Positions 28,701-35,663 of a DNA stretch of 41,228 bases are shown here, piece by piece. The position numbers were made by a program, and so were the translations under genes. Within the stretch, counting starts at the first letter, position 1. Each line of letters opens with the position of its first letter. The stretch covers positions 1-41,228 of the forward strand of contig JAJTFC010000069.1 of the NCBI GenBank assembly GCA_021298315.1, read 5' to 3'. Origin of the DNA: Planctomycetaceae bacterium (GTDB taxonomy: Bacteria > Planctomycetota > Planctomycetia > Pirellulales > Pirellulaceae). Under the pieces are notes generated by a model that searched no databases, was not told where the DNA came from, and saw only the letters and a list, made by a program, of their open reading frames with translations.

Positions 28701-31700
28701 ACCCAAACCTAAAGTGGTATTCGGTCGAGGTGTAAGCCCGTCAGCGGCCAGTCCGATTATGTTTCCGATAATCACAGCATTGTTAGGGTTATTGGCTTGC
28801 AAACCTAATTGATTCGAACTGATCACGTTGTTTTTTACATACAAGTCACGTGGTTGATACAAGTCAATTCCGCCGTAACCGTTCCCGAGAGATTCTTGGC
28901 CGGAACCATTCAATCCTATGAGATTCTCTTGGATTGCGATATCGGTCGAAAAATATCCACTGATCCCCGAGGTTTGGTTCCCGCTGATGACGTTGCGCAT
29001 GCTCGACTGTGCACCACCGATGCTCACTGTGCTTGCGTTCCCTAAATAGACACCCAGGGCATTTGGAATCGAACTCGCCCCAGTCGGATCGGTACCGATG
29101 TAGTTTCCTGCGACGCTCGCATGGAGTTTATACCCTCCAGTGACATAGTAAGCCGTAGCAGTCATGCTCGTTGAGGGTTTGAGTTGAATCTCCGCATGCG
29201 GATTCGAGTGCCCCAAAACCTTCCATCCGTTGGCTTCTGTGATCTCGGAGGTATTACCCGCGACCGGGCTGACCGAAAGTTCAAAGCCGGCAGCTCCCCC
29301 TTGCTCGTAGCTTACCCATTCGAACGTGTGATCGCCTGCAGAGAGTTCGATTTGTCCGTAGCTGACGCCGAAACCGCGCGGATAGGGGGAATCGATGATC
29401 GTCGTTCCGTCGATTCGAAGACGCGTTCCATCATCGCTTCCCGCAGCAAACGAGTAAACTCCTTGAACTGCAACCTGAATCACTCCCGTGACGTTGACTG
29501 CGTAGTTGTCCCCACCACCAGCGACAATAGGCACATCGTAAGTCCAATTGCCTCCGGAAGGAAACGTCGCGTCCGACAAATCGGCCACAGCTAGATTCTC
29601 CGAAAACGTATTTGATTTGATTTCGCCAGCGATCAAATCATCCACTGTCGCCATATCGGAAATCCACACCGAAGAGCCGAAAAGCTCTATGCCTGTGTTG
29701 TTGTTCCCGGAGACGACATTACGTTCCACCACGTCAACAAACCCATCTCCGTCGGATCCTATTCGAGTATGTCTTGCATTGTTGTTGTCGACCCCAACCG
29801 AATTACCAAGAGGCTCAGAACCGTTACTGCTGAGTCCAATCCAATTGCCTGCGATCACGGTATTCGAGATATCGACCCCATAGAGTCCAATCCCAGCACC
29901 TTGATTACCACCAATCAAATTTCTTTCATTCGAATTGAACTCGTCAATGCTACTATCGGTACCAATCACATTATGGTGAGAATGGCCCAGCATGAGGATT
30001 CCATTACCGGCATTGGCAAGTGGATCAAGTCCAGAGGCACTCGTGCCTATGTAATTGCCTGCGATTCGGAACTGATTAGAGTCGTAAAGAAATACTCCAG
30101 CTTGGTTATTACCTGAGATGATATTGCGTTCGAGGATATCTGAGACACCGTCTCCATTGGTGCCAATCACCATGCTGGACGAACCGTAGGAGTAAATCCC
30201 CTCAGCTCGATTCGCTTTTGGGCCATCTCCGCTAGGATTGGTACCAATTCGATTGCCAGAAATACGCCCGCTTGTCACAAAACTCAGCGAGACTCCGACA
30301 CTGTTTCCAGATAGAACATTTCCCTCAAACTCATCGTTGAAGCCATCACCATTCGTACCGATAACGCTTCCATGGGAGTACGCGATACTGATTCCGGTCC
30401 CTGAGTTCTCCGAAGACTCGCCGTTAGGCCCAAGCCCGATCCAATTACCAAAAACTCTGTTGTAATCGGACCCTGGAGCGATCTCGATGCCTATAAATTC
30501 ACAAGCCACAAAGTAATTCCGATCTTGAACCGAGCCGCTGCCGATCTGGTTCTGTGAACCACCCAAACTCACGCCGACTTGATTCCCTGCCAAGGTTCCA
30601 TCGGTATTCACACCGAAGTAATTACCGAGAACCAGATTCTGCGATCCAAGTACACGCATGCCGATCGAGAAACCCGTCAGCGAAAGTCCTTCAACGGTCG
30701 AATGATTTGTGTCGAGTGCAAGTCCGGTGCTAAAACCGTTGATCTGATTTCCGCTAAACCCTACCCATGGGGCCGGTTTATTGGCCTGCTGGTCAACGGC
30801 GTAGTACCCATGCAAATAGACCGGTTGAGATATCCAAGGTAGTTCGCTAGATAGGACGATTTGCTGGTTGGTATTACTAGGAAGATCGAAATAGATATGA
30901 TCGAAGTCTGGGTTTTGGTTGGCTCGAACGATTGCATCTCGCACACTACCGATTCCCTCTTCGGCGGTGTTATTAACAAAAACGAGCCGACCAGTAGCCA
31001 CCAAGCCAGCGGCGGTGCTTTGGAAGTCGAGTGTAGAAAGTCCATCGACAAAGGTCGGGTTGGAGATGTTGCTAAAGGCACCCGTCAGGGTACCCATAAT
31101 CAGTGGTAACTGCTCATACTTGGAGATCTTGGACGTCCCGACCAGATTCAAAGCACCTCCAAGCTGTGCTGTATTGGTTAAGATCGTACTGCTTTGCAAA
31201 TCCCCAGTTTGCGCGTTGACCTCAAGATTAACAGTCGCGGTACTCGCAAGGTCCAAATGACTCGCATTCAAAACATCGGTCGCTGATGTCGTGTGAGCGG
31301 TCCCGCCACCTTCGACTCTCAGATTTCCATAGGACGTTACGCCATGGCTGTATAGATTTGCTCCATTGCCTACAACCACACTCCCAAAAATCGATCCATG
31401 TAGCGCATCGATCGTCTGCCCAAAATCCAGCAGCATCGATGCACTTGAAAAATTGCCACCGCTGATCGTTATCGCGCCGCCTGCTGCATGAATCGATCCG
31501 GTGTAGGAAGCACCATCGTAGATCGTTGCATCAAGTGATCCACTGAAGTCAATATTGCCACTGTTCGAAATGCTCTGGATCTCAAGCACACCGTCACTGG
31601 CCACGCTGAACGAGCCTTGAGCGTCCATCATCCCAATGGATAGGGACGACGAACTAGGTCCTAAAACCGTCACACCGTTCAACGAAGTTACAAGACTGAA

Positions 31701-32216
31701 TTGTGCATTGACAGAATTCCCTAGCTCAATCGTAGACTGTGGGTTCAATGGGCTGGTTCTGAGCAGAAGCGGTATGTTAAAGACTACGTTTTGATCGATC
31801 TGCAAGTCCACTACCGACAAACTTTGAGACCCATTAAGAACATAGCCAGCGCCGGTGACCTCAATCGCAGATAACACACCCTGGACCTGAACACCATATA
31901 TGTCCTTATGAGTCGCCGAAGATCCAAGCACCACTGTATCGTTGATTGTAGGAAGGTACCCACCGACCCAGTTGGCTTGGGCATTCCAATCCCCGCTTTG
32001 TGTGCCACTCCAAGTCGCGACCGCCAAGAGACTTCGATCCTCAAGGGTTTCGTAACTGGGCTTCCGCCATGCGCTCGGCAGTCGAATCGTATCGAACTGC
32101 TGAATCCAAGATACGACAGCGCGTCTGAATTGTCTGCTGAAGTAATCACACCTGCGAGGCTTACAGAGACTTCTTCGACGCATCAATAACAGTCTGATTC
32201 GATGCAAGAGATTCAT
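19470..32216 (-). CDS. Giant beta-helix/PKD surface protein with LEPRxLL-like motif, N-terminal portion
   Basis: From the ATG at 32216 (an ATG at 32279 is also in frame) the product begins with a basic leader (MNLLHRIRLLLMRRRSLCKP) and then ETLEDRSLLAVATWSG, the planctomycete LEPRxLL-type motif placed before the exported part. A beta-sandwich/helix region follows. Then about 2900 residues of right-handed beta-helix repeats run from roughly 30700 to 21800, with recurring AGNYIGTD, NVISGN and IGTDGDG...D...ERN segments. Two PA14-like domains (29130-29560 and 27050-27460) and a lectin-like beta-sandwich (25130-25790) interrupt the helix. Five PKD domains (WTATVDYGDGSAP, SIQWGDGTSS, VIDWGDGSSP, RIDWGDGTLA and one degenerate) follow at 21250-19560. 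The frame is broken inside a sixth PKD-like region. It should be extracellular and adhesive or structural, by inference. Confidence 0.87.
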   Translation of the reverse strand: MNLLHRIRLLLMRRRSLCKPRRCDYFSRQFRRAVVSWIQQFDTIRLPSAWRKPSYETLEDRSLLAVATWSGTQSGDWNAQANWVGGYLPTINDTVVLGSSATHKDIYGVQVQGVLSAIEVTGAGYVLNGSQSLSVVDLQIDQNVVFNIPLLLRTSPLNPQSTIELGNSVNAQFSLVTSLNGVTVLGPSSSSLSIGMMDAQGSFSVASDGVLEIQSISNSGNIDFSGSLDATIYDGASYTGSIHAAGGAITISGGNFSSASMLLDFGQTIDALHGSIFGSVVVGNGANLYSHGVTSYGNLRVEGGGTAHTTSATDVLNASHLDLASTATVNLEVNAQTGDLQSSTILTNTAQLGGALNLVGTSKISKYEQLPLIMGTLTGAFSNISNPTFVDGLSTLDFQSTAAGLVATGRLVFVNNTAEEGIGSVRDAIVRANQNPDFDHIYFDLPSNTNQQIVLSSELPWISQPVYLHGYYAVDQQANKPAPWVGFSGNQINGFSTGLALDTNHSTVEGLSLTGFSIGMRVLGSQNLVLGNYFGVNTDGTLAGNQVGVSLGGSQNQIGSGSVQDRNYFVACEFIGIEIAPGSDYNRVFGNWIGLGPNGESSENSGTGISIAYSHGSVIGTNGDGFNDEFEGNVLSGNSVGVSLSFVTSGRISGNRIGTNPSGDGPKANRAEGIYSYGSSSMVIGTNGDGVSDILERNIISGNNQAGVFLYDSNQFRIAGNYIGTSASGLDPLANAGNGILMLGHSHHNVIGTDSSIDEFNSNERNLIGGNQGAGIGLYGVDISNTVIAGNWIGLSSNGSEPLGNSVGVDNNNARHTRIGSDGDGFVDVVERNVVSGNNNTGIELFGSSVWISDMATVDDLIAGEIKSNTFSENLAVADLSDATFPSGGNWTYDVPIVAGGGDNYAVNVTGVIQVAVQGVYSFAAGSDDGTRLRIDGTTIIDSPYPRGFGVSYGQIELSAGDHTFEWVSYEQGGAAGFELSVSPVAGNTSEITEANGWKVLGHSNPHAEIQLKPSTSMTATAYYVTGGYKLHASVAGNYIGTDPTGASSIPNALGVYLGNASTVSIGGAQSSMRNVISGNQTSGISGYFSTDIAIQENLIGLNGSGQESLGNGYGGIDLYQPRDLYVKNNVISSNQLGLQANNPNNAVIIGNIIGLAADGLTPRPNTTLGLGVFQGANVRIGTDGNGQGDASEGNLVSANGWTNIYFSGIDASIAGNIVGTDKNYGQLSNIPVGNGITLQYALNVRMGTDGSQDTYNSAERNVVSGNNGDGISVDNSSTITIAGNLVGVSPEDKSVGNANTGVRVNNSQNVVIGTNGDGSMDQIEGNVSSGNNVGIAVFGQQSSGNRVSGNTVGTNMAGTSAFPNLFTGIWLWYSDGTIVGTDGNGVSDDLERNVSSGNVGNGVSLEHASNNRIAGNYLGTSADGLLAIPNSGDGIRLVGRMTGNIIGTDSSNDNFNANERNLISGNNTYGISTQSSANKNIVIAGNWIGLDATGNAPLPNKNQGVWVENSTEVRVGTDGDGNYDALERNVVSGNLSAGIGFYTGNAQVYGIPMVAKLLSGQVPTIQTSGMIAQADLSDASNPENGVWNYNHPVPGGGGDDYAVVVTGTIDVATQGSYSFALSGSDGGRLRIDGQTVILDDAIHGYMSVYGHVELTAGPHSFEWIGFERDVIAGWELSVSNTSNNISPVSSANGWKVLGDPEPHSEIRLTPNTLMSVTTYKVNGLEAANLSIAGNYVGTNASGDAIVPNTGYGIYGVYSKNFTIGGSNPAMANLVGEIRVDNATDFNVEGNIGGLDKTGAVALGAGEITSYDSSQFQFKSNLIGSGGGIWIHRGSDAEVTGNSVGFASDGVTPRPAGGVNVYDSTRILIGTDGDGQNDAAEGNLVGATDGRSANINLVNSTDIAIAGNVIGANKNYTAIAGLPAGVAGIHISDSSNIRIGTDGSDDSFNASERNVIAGNTSHGIAMGSSSNSTIAGNLIGLTPSSVSLANAADGVFLENTTGVIIGTNADGQRDSIEGNVISGNNGFGVRIQGNGSSGNRVAGNLIGTSINGLAALGNSYSGVEIRDASKNNIIGGSSPVERNTISGNTSDGIRLIDAQTSGNIISGNFIGTTADGLSSLPNAQGISLQSGASNNRIGLSSNYVAPANLLVNGDIEAPAIVGVGQTQVGLGGSKWTTQVSTASDYGGAISGISGWSYAATEGGSTRMHTDIGIARIDSQFRKNSTGQAIYANRWDKLISQTVPNTFTSGTTITAEIDFSTVGSLTDAGRGTYFYLVAGEANPTNLDQLSSRSIVLAQMTAANPTWTSFTPDVVVPINEPRRLTLRYTFQPNDPALNLPLTIAVRLAGGSVGPGYYDNASLTASTANPSVIPEYGNLISGNSQNGILVEGAGSTGNVIAGNWIGTNTNGTAALANGANGIRMLAPSNTIGTDGDGNYDYLERNVVSGNSGVGIVLSGTNVTSGVIAGNIIGLTSNATAVLGNQAQGILIESGATSTRIGTNGDGYSDVAERNYISGNAAGGIWIKDSGTQSHVIAGNYIGTDQWGQLDRGNTGFGVQVSLGATSSIIGTNGTNDGFNANEANVISGNSSSGVVITGVATNSNAIAGNYIGLRAGGRLALGNDLSGIMVSSGAMFNRIGTDGNGIYDTLERNVISGNNSSGVEINGVGTSENNVAGNFIGTDSTGLLDRGNNAHGVHITNSQGVSVSGNIISGNNGHGVLSQDDSGTILQSNYVGLDVTGNNPLGNSSRGIFLERTSNATVGGNATGSGNTIAANLGVGLFVDGGSNNWIAGNLIGTNASGNSARPNLVGIQLSNGASYNRIGSNGDGTLDLNERNIISGNRENGVVITGGTSVGNSIAGNRIGTDISGTNALANELSGIYNAGSLTQIGSNRHDYDYSGTALRNLVSGNLQSGIVSVGNASSYDETYSVWITHNDIGLNAIGNGLLPNGQNGVRIIDGSIAQVRSNVISGNNSAGLFGANLTTRIMATGNRIGTDSNGMIDYGNNSAGVRIENVPYARLDSNIISGNSGSGVEIIGASHQSWLSGNRIGVNATGSEALPNDQNGVLLSGTEYTQIGAFNQQDAIYWGNTISGNKGSGIQAIDLGMAPFIGWNAVGTNASGTQAISNQKFGILAQNAPINAFSNTVSGNISGGVAIVGSNSRDSSLRANTIGLNALGNAAIANGQFGVYVGSGQLIGLAGISDAWRNRIGGSTSGDRNIISGNNGPGVWIAGTSSKESVVEGNYLGTDRLGQLAIPNTVGVLITDGANLNIIGGPLTSSRNLISGNATSGVILRGAFTVNNIIRGNWIGTDSTGSVAIANQHYGIQIAEGAAYASILSNVISGNALGGVLIQSGGSNTLRGNWIGTDSTGTLALGNGRSGSPRFGVKISEGNANLVGGIESLDRNVISGNFGDGLVLADGTFGNSVQGNAVGTNFSGEIVISNTANGILLDGDSVVNNTIGGAVVAAGNLIYNNLAAGLRLPGLTASTASQNLFDQNIYQGNLGLAIDIGQEGATTNDANDTDSLPNAPGIVAAFLSTVGSVNSLVVQGYTRPGRTVQFYVSAPTASGRGQGTKRIASLTEGSADDTENRTGNFPGLNDLGLGSDENAAYYEFTIPLASPAPIEFGDLISAIGVGSTSEFGNIRVVGDVASNQPPQITLPSDSVTIAAGDTLQLSGSFIDTDSTRWTATVDYGDGSAPEVLALSEQQTFTLSHRYDRATDGSVPYHVTLAIVDNGGKQSTSVINVQVNNVSPTISASNIAFASSVNEGSQFTVTGTFSDTSPTESHTVSIQWGDGTSSTQTIEAGVYTFALSHTYADDNPTNTASDPAALRITVSDSYNASATAEGTFVTTVMNVQPTNLILSTNLANDPLSGKPVVFEGNELTLSGNWNDPGLGDSHRVVIDWGDGSSPITIEKPNEAGQTANRSFSVSHTYTNNPFGPTSTYSISVSVADDDEPLVSNFAGLEIQVQDVAPSLTTLSWNQGTIQENSVAVLNIAFTDPGVLDTHRLRIDWGDGTLATPNIEEVIPSLGGRTVQIPHRYLNNRANDEPYSVSVEIVEIDPVSGNIIMSGNTLSTSLVVANVAPVLTTVPKLFAKDANGVWNELATGDTILEGTQVKLTGTYSDVGTLDTHSVRILWSSSENLSSDASVNSKDGTFEAYFTYADDYTQGTSIDLQNLLVSLIDNDGAIAVSSNSLLVQNVDPDATFIPNSNSTTTTISLQSRVVDPGVEVFSYYWHAWFGYLCFQLIRRV
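21800..30700 (-). repeat. Right-handed beta-helix repeat array with DGDG-type loops
   Basis: About thirty units of ~60-75 residues recur. The usual pattern is IAGN(Y/W)IGT, a short variable strand, IGTDGDGxxDxxERN, then VVSGN or VISGN. The NG and GN turns and regular Ile/Val strands are typical of Asn-ladder parallel beta-helices. The central DGDGxxDxxE segment resembles a calcium-binding loop. Units differ enough that the DNA is only moderately repetitive. Confidence 0.85.
26164..30362 (-). repeat. ~2.08-kb super-repeat within the beta-helix, two full copies and a partial third
   Basis: Markers appear in the same order twice: GTNGDGxxDxxEGN, then GDGVSDxLERN, AGNYxGTSA, GTDSSxDxFNxNERNL, AGNWIGL, GDGxxDxxERNVVSGN, then a PA14-like domain, then GLTPRP and a KNY-containing unit. 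The EGN units end at 30362, 28281 and 26205, giving spacings of 2081 and 2076 bp. The PA14 segments are offset by about 2092 bp. The third copy keeps its first units and then diverges. Confidence 0.75.
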
Positions 32217-32279
32217 TGCTGAAAAACTCCAATTTCCATGTAAGCTAGGAATCCAATGCGATGGAGATAATGAATCCAT

Positions 32280-32543
32280 TCACAACACCCGCTCAATCCT
32301 GGTTACTCAATCTGGATGGATGTGAGTGGAAACCAAAGCCGGGGATTTGACTAATATGTCGTTTTTTCCAATGCCTATCTACCCTCCCTCGATCCGAAAC
32401 GACGAAATACGCCTCCGATCACCTTGGGTTTCTGCCCCAAGTTTCGATGCTTAAACCCCCACAAACTGATGTGAATCATTTACAATTCGGGTCTTTCAGG
32501 TCTGACCCGGCCCCTGAAGAACTCTCCCACTACCCGGTTTACC
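32280..32543. promoter_or_regulatory. Divergent intergenic region between the giant gene and the kinase gene
   Basis: Promoters for both divergent genes should lie here. A TACAAT hexamer around 32480-32485 is a possible -10 box for the kinase, without a clear -35 box. A short inverted repeat (CTTGGG with CCCAAG, around 32422-32441) is present. No strong ribosome-binding site precedes the kinase ATG. Confidence 0.35.
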
Positions 32544-35500
32544 ATGAGCGAAAAAAAAGATTCCAAAACCGACTCGAATAAGGATTCTAAGAACCAAGCT
32601 TATCCAGGACATTCCCAGGATTCACAGGGAAAGGACTTTGATTCGACAGTCTCTTGTGGAAATGACTGCACCATGGATGATTCAACCGGGATCTCCCAAC
32701 CCCCGAGCGACTGCATCGACATCTCAGAATCCCTCCTTGCCGAAAACAACCCAGAGGCGACGATGGATTTTGCGCCAAGCCATGAATCGAACGCCGCTAC
32801 GCAGCATTTTGATAATTCTCTAACGGAGCAGAATCCCGCAGTGATGAGAAACCCTCTTATCGATTCGGTGAATTCCAATGATCCAAATGCGGCGACCTGC
32901 GATTTCAACCCGTCAGAGTTCGCCAATCCCGACGAAACTGCCGTTTTACCCGAAGGATGGGTTTCCGAGAAAAACGATAAAAACACATTCTCGCTTGCTC
33001 CATCACCTGTTTTGGATTCAAGGCTTCACAGTCGTAACGGCCAAACAAAGGAACAAGCACGAATTCCTAAGCAGATCGGCTCATACACGATCGAAAGAGT
33101 GTTGGGACGCGGCGGCATGGGAATCGTCTATAAGGCATTTCAAACCAAACTCGGCCGTCCTGTTGCGCTGAAAATGATTCTCACAGGCTCCCATGCTTCA
33201 GAACAGGTTCTGAGTCGATTCATCGCGGAAGCCAAAGCCGTGGCTCACCTTCAACACCCGAATATCGTTCAAATTTTTGAAGTTGGAGAACACGACAACC
33301 TCCCCTTTTTTTCACTCGAGTATGTCAACGGCCCTCCGCTGGACAAGAAACTAGACGGGAAACCAATCCCCCCGGAACAATCAGCACGCTGGATGATCGA
33401 TATCTGCACAGCCATGCAGTACGCACATGATAACGGAGTCTTGCACCGAGACCTTAAACCCGCAAACGTTCTTTCGACCAAAGACGGTATCCTGAAAGTC
33501 TCCGACTTTGGATTGGCAAAACGGCTTGAAGACAATTCCGACTCGTCGAGCACCCGAGAAGGAACAATCATGGGGACACCCAATTACATGTCTCCCGAGC
33601 AAGCTCGAGGTGAGGTCCAGAAACTCGGTCCAGCGACCGATCAATACTCCTTGGGCGCCATGCTCTATGAGTTCCTTACGGGCAGGCCGCCGTTTATGGC
33701 CCCCAAGCCACTCGAAACGATCATGCAAGTGATCAACAATGAGCCAATTCCCCCACGTCAGTTGCAACCCAAACTTCCGATCGATATCGAAACAATCTGC
33801 CTGAAAGCCTTGCAGAAGGATCCCACGAAGCGGTATGCATCGTGCAGCGAACTTGCTGCCGACTTGAAACGGTATCTGAATCGCGAACCAATCCTCGCTC
33901 GCCCCGTCGGTAAAGCCGAACAGGCTTGGCGGTGGTACTTGCGAAATCAACTCGTTGGAAACCTGGCACTAGCCACCGCACTTGGATTGGTCTCCGTCGC
34001 AGGCGTTTCGGCCTACGCAGCTTATTCACTCAACGGCAAAAACAAAGCGCTCGAACTCTCTGAGCAGGAAACCAAGAAACAAGCCGAGATTGCAAAGGCC
34101 GCCGAACGCCAAGCGCTAGCGAATGAAAAGCTCGCCAACGACCGGGCCGATGGTCTGATCAAAACCACGCAACAGTTCTACAAAGAACTCAAGCAAATCG
34201 ACCCAAACCAATCCCCTCGAATCAAGGAGAGCCGCGATCAAATGATGAGGACCCTGCTACCGATGTTGCGGGAACATATCCTCTCCCAAAAACCTGATGA
34301 CGAAGCTGGGCGATTGACCGCAAGTGCACTTGCATTGGATTACGGAACCAGCATGGTTCAGTACGGCATGAAACAGGATGCAAAGGATGTGCTATCAGAA
34401 GTCGAGATGTTTTTTCGAGAGCGGGCCGAACAAAAGAAATCCGATGCTGCGAAATCCAACTACCTGCAAATCGTAAGAGTCGTAGCGAACATGGAACGCG
34501 AACTCAACCGCGATCTGGATCAAAGCTTGCTCTGGTATCAAAAGCAGCTAGAGATAGCTCAAGAGATGGTTCAATCCCCCTCGGCAGATGACAAGGGCCA
34601 AGGAATTCTCCCGTGGTACCAGTCCACCGTATTCCAAGTTCGGGCAGTCCACGAGTTGGCCGTAACCTATCTGCGAGTCGGTAAGATTTCCAAAGTACTC
34701 AATCTCTCAGACCTTGCCCAAAGTATCTGCCGCGAATCCATCAAACGCTTGAGTCAAGAGCTCGAAAACAAAGACCTCTCTGACGAACAACGCAAAGGGA
34801 TGAAAGTCTCTGAGACGACTTTCAAAGAAATGCTAAACACTAGCGAACTTCTGCTGGGCGCCTACCGCTTCCGATCTGGACAGGTCGAACAAGCCGAACC
34901 GAAGATGAGGTCCGGGGTCGAGCAACTCAAAATCGCTTATGAAAAAGACGTCAACAACAGCGCACTGCTCAAGCAATTGATCCTGCAACTAGGACTCTAT
35001 TCCGAGTTACTCTCCCAGTCAGGGCAACCCGACCAAGGTATCGAAGGGCTCGAACAAGCCTACGAACTTGGTAAAAAACTCTTAAGCTTCGCGCCCGACA
35101 ACTCCGACTTCATTCGCGCCGCAACACTCTCCGGTTTTCGTCTAACGCAGTGGAGAAGGCAAAGGAACATCCCAGACGCAGATTCCCCTGGGGTCGATGC
35201 TCTTTCTCAAAGGCGCAAAAAATCCGAGAAAGATCAGTCCAACGACGTCGCTCGAATGGACTGGATGATGTCCGAAGCACAAGTTGGCGATGCAACCAAA
35301 GCCATCGAATTGGCCCAGAGGTTCCTAAGCCAGACGAAGGTCGACAACGAATTGCTCGTCTTGATAGCCAGGACCTATTGCCTAATTGCGTCTCGAAGCG
35401 AAAAACACGACGAAGCTCAAGGCTACTTAGACAAAGCCGTCGAATCGATGCAGCGAGCCATCTCGCAGGGTTTCGAAGACGTCGGGCTACTCAAAACCGA

Positions 35501-35585
35501 AATCGATTTTCACTTCCTCAATGAGCAAAATCGTACGCAGCCACTTGTCGATGCAATCCAGGAAAAAATCGAGAGTTCGAAATAA
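32544..35585 (+). CDS. Transmembrane Ser/Thr protein kinase (Hanks type) with C-terminal helical repeat region
   Basis: This is a 1013-residue protein. Residues 1-~175 are a low-complexity Asn/Asp/Ser-rich leader. The kinase domain (about 177-450) has the Gly loop GRGGMGIVYKAF, the Lys in VALKMIL, a Glu in FIAEAKAV, the catalytic loop HRDLKPANVL, the DFGLAK motif, and GTPNYMSPEQARG. All key catalytic residues are present, so it should be active. A single membrane span lies at ~468-494, followed by a coiled coil rich in Ala, Lys and Glu and a long helical, TPR-like region to the end (for example LEQAYELGKKLLSFAPDN). The kinase domain would be cytoplasmic and the helical part extracytoplasmic. 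It is a common planctomycete architecture. Its partners are unknown. It faces away from the giant gene. Confidence 0.9.
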   Translation: MSEKKDSKTDSNKDSKNQAYPGHSQDSQGKDFDSTVSCGNDCTMDDSTGISQPPSDCIDISESLLAENNPEATMDFAPSHESNAATQHFDNSLTEQNPAVMRNPLIDSVNSNDPNAATCDFNPSEFANPDETAVLPEGWVSEKNDKNTFSLAPSPVLDSRLHSRNGQTKEQARIPKQIGSYTIERVLGRGGMGIVYKAFQTKLGRPVALKMILTGSHASEQVLSRFIAEAKAVAHLQHPNIVQIFEVGEHDNLPFFSLEYVNGPPLDKKLDGKPIPPEQSARWMIDICTAMQYAHDNGVLHRDLKPANVLSTKDGILKVSDFGLAKRLEDNSDSSSTREGTIMGTPNYMSPEQARGEVQKLGPATDQYSLGAMLYEFLTGRPPFMAPKPLETIMQVINNEPIPPRQLQPKLPIDIETICLKALQKDPTKRYASCSELAADLKRYLNREPILARPVGKAEQAWRWYLRNQLVGNLALATALGLVSVAGVSAYAAYSLNGKNKALELSEQETKKQAEIAKAAERQALANEKLANDRADGLIKTTQQFYKELKQIDPNQSPRIKESRDQMMRTLLPMLREHILSQKPDDEAGRLTASALALDYGTSMVQYGMKQDAKDVLSEVEMFFRERAEQKKSDAAKSNYLQIVRVVANMERELNRDLDQSLLWYQKQLEIAQEMVQSPSADDKGQGILPWYQSTVFQVRAVHELAVTYLRVGKISKVLNLSDLAQSICRESIKRLSQELENKDLSDEQRKGMKVSETTFKEMLNTSELLLGAYRFRSGQVEQAEPKMRSGVEQLKIAYEKDVNNSALLKQLILQLGLYSELLSQSGQPDQGIEGLEQAYELGKKLLSFAPDNSDFIRAATLSGFRLTQWRRQRNIPDADSPGVDALSQRRKKSEKDQSNDVARMDWMMSEAQVGDATKAIELAQRFLSQTKVDNELLVLIARTYCLIASRSEKHDEAQGYLDKAVESMQRAISQGFEDVGLLKTEIDFHFLNEQNRTQPLVDAIQEKIESSK

Positions 35586-35663
35586 AAAAGCCCCCCGGGT
35601 GGCACAAAATACTCTTGTACATGTTCCTTGCAAAACAGATGCAACTTATGACGCTCTACGCAT

